NCBI GenBank assembly: GCA_050331815.1
Contig: JBHJGM010000016.1
Location: forward strand, 1 to 64,000
DNA length: 64,000 nt
Origin: JBHJGM01 sp050331815
GTDB lineage: Bacteria; Verrucomicrobiota; Verrucomicrobiia; Opitutales; JBHJGM01
Direction of reading: 5' to 3'
Position numbers and translations under genes: made by a program. This document shows, one piece after another, positions 60,636 through 64,000 of the stretch (positions are counted from its first letter, which is position 1; each line of letters starts with the position of its first letter). The notes under the pieces were generated by a model that ran no database searches, was not told the DNA's origin, and worked only from the letters and a program-made list of their open reading frames with translations.

Positions 60636-62396
60636 ATGGGATTTTTTCGTCGGGCAGCCTGCGCATGGTTGCTGTTCCTCATCGGGGCGCAGCCGATTGC
60701 CTGGGCCGCTGCCTCGGATGAAGCGCAGGTGTTTCACGTGGCGCGACTCCATGAGAACGCGGACGACACTCACAAGGGCACGGCGCAGGCGCCCCTGGCG
60801 ACGCTGGGCGAAGCAATCCGCCGCGCCCTCCCGCAGCTGGCCGAAGGCGCGGCGGTCCAGATTGAAATCGGCCCCGGCGTCTACCGCGAACGCCTGGAGG
60901 TGGTCCTGCCGCAGCTAGATGCGGACGCGCCCCGCGGTGCCTTGACGCTGCGCAGCGAGGCGCCCGTCATCCTCTCGGGTGCGGACATCGCCGATGATTG
61001 GACGCCCGCCAGCAATTACTATCTGACGCCCTGGCCTCACGCGACCGGCGCCGTCACCTTTCCGCCCGAGATCGAGGCCAACTACGCCCGCGACGGCCAG
61101 CCGATCCCCTGGTTGATTCGCCAGCGCGAGATGCTTTTCCTGCGGACCGAAAACCAGCCCAGGGCCATTCGTCTGCCCATGGTCGCACCCGCGCAAAAAA
61201 TCGAGAAAGGCACCTTCACCCTCTTTCCGGACAGCGGGCAGATCGCCCTCTTCCCCCCGCACAATTACCGGCTGGGGCCCGGTGCGGTGCTGATCAGCAA
61301 CCCCGCGCGCTCGCGGCTCCTTCACGTGAGCGGCCTGGACCGGTTCTCGCTCCAGGGGCCTATCGAGTTTCGCCACGCCGCCGGGGTGCTGGGTGACCGC
61401 CCCGCTGCCGTTGAGATCGAAAACACTCGAGACGTGCGGATTGAAGGCGCGACCTTCGAACACAACAACACCTACGGCTTGACGGTCACCGCTTGCGCGA
61501 GCGTCACGCTGCGTGATTTGAAGGTGCAGCGCAACGGTTTGGGCGGCCTGATTGTGAAAGACTCCGACACAGTCACCGTCGATGATTGCGTGGTGCGGCT
61601 GAACGACTGGCGCGGATTCGAGGCAGGCATCACTCCGGTCGGTGCCATTGGCGCATCCTTCGAGGGTAACGCAAATGTCTCCATCACCAAAAGCCGCTTC
61701 CTCGACAACAAGTGCGATGCACTGCACATTGCCAACCGCGACAGCCCGGACGAATCGGTCAATCTCGCCGACCTGAGCCTCATCAACAACGGCGGCCATG
61801 CGCTGTATGTCTTCAGCGACCGGGCCACGATTTCTGATACCGTGTTCGCGCTCAATGCGGCTTCCACCAATCTGCGCGGGCGTATCGAACTTGTGCGCTG
61901 CATCTTTTACGACAACGGCCCCGCGTCGATCCTGCAAACCGAAGACCTGGAATTGCCGTTTGCCCAGCTGAACTGCTTCGGCGGCGGCGCTCAAGGAGAC
62001 GGCGTTACGGCAACCCGGATCACCCTCGCCGATTCCATCCTGGCCAACCGCAACGCGGCCCCGCAGGTCGCCCTGCTTGAATGGACCGCGCCGATCAGCG
62101 AAGCGACGGCGGATACGTTCACCGGTCGGCAAAACATCTACTTCACCCGAGGGGAGACGCCAGCGTCCTTTCGGGTCGAAACGCATTTTACCGACCTCAC
62201 ACAGTGGCGTGAACTGGTGCAGTCCGACATCACTTCCATCGAAACCGACCCGCTGCTCTCCGGCGCACCACGTCTGGACTTTGTGCCGCACCCCACCAGC
62301 CCAGCCTACCGCAAGCAGCGCTGGCCGAAGTCCGTGCTGGAAACCGCTGCGGGCACAGCCTGGCTGGAGCTACAGGCCGTGACCGCAGCCGAATAG
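60636..62396 (+). CDS. Secreted parallel beta-helix protein
   Basis: A 586-residue exported protein with a signal peptide (about 1-25, ending AWA). The N-terminal part contains VQIEIGPGVYRERL and the ALTLRSEAPVILSGAD motif of right-handed beta-helix (pectate-lyase-like) proteins. Repeating short strands with Asn ladders run from about 210 to 440 (VEIENTRDVRIEGATFEHNN, VTLRDLKVQRNGLGGL). No catalytic residues of a specific lyase family stand out. A polysaccharide-binding or degrading role is likely. It is likely cotranscribed with lysA. Confidence 0.78.
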   Translation: MGFFRRAACAWLLFLIGAQPIAWAAASDEAQVFHVARLHENADDTHKGTAQAPLATLGEAIRRALPQLAEGAAVQIEIGPGVYRERLEVVLPQLDADAPRGALTLRSEAPVILSGADIADDWTPASNYYLTPWPHATGAVTFPPEIEANYARDGQPIPWLIRQREMLFLRTENQPRAIRLPMVAPAQKIEKGTFTLFPDSGQIALFPPHNYRLGPGAVLISNPARSRLLHVSGLDRFSLQGPIEFRHAAGVLGDRPAAVEIENTRDVRIEGATFEHNNTYGLTVTACASVTLRDLKVQRNGLGGLIVKDSDTVTVDDCVVRLNDWRGFEAGITPVGAIGASFEGNANVSITKSRFLDNKCDALHIANRDSPDESVNLADLSLINNGGHALYVFSDRATISDTVFALNAASTNLRGRIELVRCIFYDNGPASILQTEDLELPFAQLNCFGGGAQGDGVTATRITLADSILANRNAAPQVALLEWTAPISEATADTFTGRQNIYFTRGETPASFRVETHFTDLTQWRELVQSDITSIETDPLLSGAPRLDFVPHPTSPAYRKQRWPKSVLETAAGTAWLELQAVTAAE

Positions 62397-62446
62397 AGCC
62401 GGGTTGCTTTCAGCGCATCGGTGGACACGATGCAGGGTTTCGCCGC

Positions 62447-63970
62447 ATGTCGCTGCTGACGCATCATCCCGTAGGTACCCCGGTCCCCGACACGCCGCAC
62501 GCGGTGTGTTCGAGCCTGCCGACGATGGCGGATGTCATCGCCTACGAAGAAAGCCAGGCGCGCATCCTGCAGGCGCTCAAAGCCGGTTACCCCCGCTTCA
62601 TTCGGCACCCGCTGGTGTTGCAGGCGGCCCAGGTGCTGGCTCAGGAAAACAACCTCGCGACGTCGCAGGTGGTACCGTTGGCCAGCCAGCGACTGGCCAG
62701 CGCCCTGGCGAAATTTCTTGGACTACCGCAAACGCGCGTTCTTGAGCACGCAGGCGTCAGCGCGCTGGCCATCCCCGAGGATCCGGAACAGGCCACCCGC
62801 GCCAAGCGATTCCTTCAGCACACAGGCAGCGGTCTTTCCTCCCGGGCCGCTGAAGATTTCCTCGCACGCACCGGGTACATTTCCGGCACACATCCGGAAG
62901 TGCTGGCATCCGACGCGGTCGAGGCCGAAAACGATCTGCGGGCGGCCGTTTCCCGTTATACAGGCGCGGCCCCGGAGGATTTGATCCCCTGCGCCAGCGG
63001 CATGAACGCGTTTTACTCGCTGGTGCATGCCATCGATCGGGTGCAGGGCCCGCGCGGACGTACCCTATGGCTCCAATTGGGCTGGGCCTACGTCGACACC
63101 ACCGAGGTATTACGCAAATTTACCTCAGGCGGCGAGAATGGGCTGCTGCAGGTCGTGCGGATCGACGATTTCGAAGCTGTTGAAAAGATTTTTCGCCAAC
63201 ACGGCGCGCAGCTGGCAGGCGTTATCGCCGAAGCCCCGACCAACCCGCTTCTGCAGAGCGGTAACTGCCGACGCCTGTCGGAGCTTTGTTACCAGCATGG
63301 TGCCTGCCTGGTCCTCGATCCGTCTACCGTCGGCCTGGCTAACCTGCGCCTGCTCGAGTACGCGGACGTGGTCACCTCCAGCCTCACCAAATACTGGGCG
63401 AACGAAGGTGATGTCATGGCCGGTCTGCTGGCCTTCAACGCAGCCTCTCCTTTCCACGCGGATCTGCGCGCGGCCTTTGGGCAGGGACACCTCCCGCTTT
63501 ACGAGCGCGACCTCCGCCGCCTGGCGCAGCAAATCCCGGGCATGCCCGAAGTCGTCCAGGCGATTAACGCCAACACACGCGAATTGGTTCCCTGGCTGGA
63601 GTCTTTACCCGAGGTCAAAGCCGTCCACTGGGCCGGGGAGGCCTCCACCGCTGCCGAGCTTGCCGCGCTGGATACGTCCTGGGGTCCGGGCTCGCTCGTC
63701 ACGATCGAAATCGAAGGCGCGCTGGAGCGATTTTTCGACGCACTGCGGCTTGTGAAAGGACCTAGTTTTGGCCTCAGGTTTTCCCTTAGCTGCCCCTTCA
63801 TGTATCTCGCGCACTACCCTCAGGCCTCTACCAGTCAGGGACGCCGCGAACTCCTTGCCCAGGGCCTCAACCCGGACCTGATACGCCTATCGGTGGGCAC
63901 CGAGTCGCAGTCCGAAATCCGGGCAGCCATCACAGACGGTGTCACTGCGCTGAGAAACAATACGCGTTGA
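62447..63970 (+). CDS. Cys/Met-metabolism PLP enzyme (cystathionine synthase/lyase-like) with N-terminal extension
   Basis: A 507-residue fold type I PLP enzyme. The catalytic lysine is K315 in SSLTKYWANEGDVMAG, and ACLVLDPSTVGLANL carries the PLP-binding Asp; IPCASGMNAFYSLV is the phosphate-contact region. Family members are near 390 residues; this one has about 115 extra residues ahead of the core, including helical HPLVLQAAQVLAQENNLA. It follows the beta-helix gene by 50 bases. The reaction (transsulfuration or a related elimination) cannot be fixed from sequence. Confidence 0.82.
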   Translation: MSLLTHHPVGTPVPDTPHAVCSSLPTMADVIAYEESQARILQALKAGYPRFIRHPLVLQAAQVLAQENNLATSQVVPLASQRLASALAKFLGLPQTRVLEHAGVSALAIPEDPEQATRAKRFLQHTGSGLSSRAAEDFLARTGYISGTHPEVLASDAVEAENDLRAAVSRYTGAAPEDLIPCASGMNAFYSLVHAIDRVQGPRGRTLWLQLGWAYVDTTEVLRKFTSGGENGLLQVVRIDDFEAVEKIFRQHGAQLAGVIAEAPTNPLLQSGNCRRLSELCYQHGACLVLDPSTVGLANLRLLEYADVVTSSLTKYWANEGDVMAGLLAFNAASPFHADLRAAFGQGHLPLYERDLRRLAQQIPGMPEVVQAINANTRELVPWLESLPEVKAVHWAGEASTAAELAALDTSWGPGSLVTIEIEGALERFFDALRLVKGPSFGLRFSLSCPFMYLAHYPQASTSQGRRELLAQGLNPDLIRLSVGTESQSEIRAAITDGVTALRNNTR

Positions 63971-64000
63971 CCGATGGAACCGATTTCGCGAAATCAAAAG

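Noticed and set aside
60915..62291. Minus-strand frame opposite the beta-helix gene
   Set aside because: No signal, motif or ribosome site; the plus-strand protein has a signal peptide and repeat pattern.

Overview
The window is GC-rich, densely coded bacterial chromosome with one tRNA gene and no sign of insertion sequences, phage or CRISPR arrays. Gene content and layout (a divergent type II secretion operon, a GbsR-type regulator heading a Wzm/Wzt polysaccharide exporter, TorF-like porin, long exported proteins, lysA next to a parallel beta-helix protein) suggest a Gram-negative, probably Verrucomicrobiota of the Opitutae type. That placement is inference from gene style; no rRNA is present.

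Layout. 1-8774 (minus): a type II secretion operon read G-H-I-J-K-L-M-D-C-like-E, with gspE cut by the left edge. 8971-10578 (minus): transaldolase with its terminator, and a DUF423 membrane protein. 10687-12548: TorF-like outer-membrane protein with a clean terminator, then rplM-rpsI with a sigma70-type promoter and terminator. 12704-19399: the arginine operon argC-J-B-D-F-G, lacking only argH. 19533-22222: mscL with a C-terminal zinc ribbon, tRNA-Leu(CAA), and an orphan chemoreceptor. 22536-29081: a tandem universal stress protein and a complete seven-gene Mrp Na+/H+ antiporter with a short MrpE. 29270-30973: a GAF hybrid histidine kinase. 31083-43355: a GbsR-like regulator translationally coupled to an O-antigen-type ABC exporter, followed by glycosyltransferases, two CMP-sugar cytidylyltransferases, three DUF115/MptE-like proteins, an FkbM methyltransferase and a Gfo/Idh oxidoreductase. 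The part at about 33.2-36.2 kb is visibly less GC-rich.

43439-58300 is the most unusual region: a locus built around SrfC-like (P-loop) and SrfB-like (actin/Hsp70-fold) large proteins. It also holds a membrane-anchored PP2C phosphatase, an FHA-domain protein, an exported Gly/Ser-linker protein, a 67-residue protein between srfC and srfB, a bitopic coiled-coil protein, and an 882-residue membrane protein with a duplicated cytoplasmic domain and five Ig-like (Big_5-type) repeats outside. Read together this looks like an envelope-spanning, nucleotide-driven, phospho-regulated machine. To my knowledge SrfABC-type operons have no settled biochemical role, and this phosphatase/FHA/adhesin-like version is the best candidate here for an undescribed system.

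58360-63970: a SAM methyltransferase (minus) with its own promoter, then lysA, a secreted beta-helix protein and a Cys/Met-metabolism-type PLP enzyme in a row on the plus strand.

How they work together: the T2SS would export folded proteins across the outer membrane; the Wzm/Wzt cluster builds and exports a surface glycan; Mrp, MscL and Usp handle ion, pH and osmotic stress; the Srf-like locus may link cytoplasmic NTPases to cell-surface proteins.
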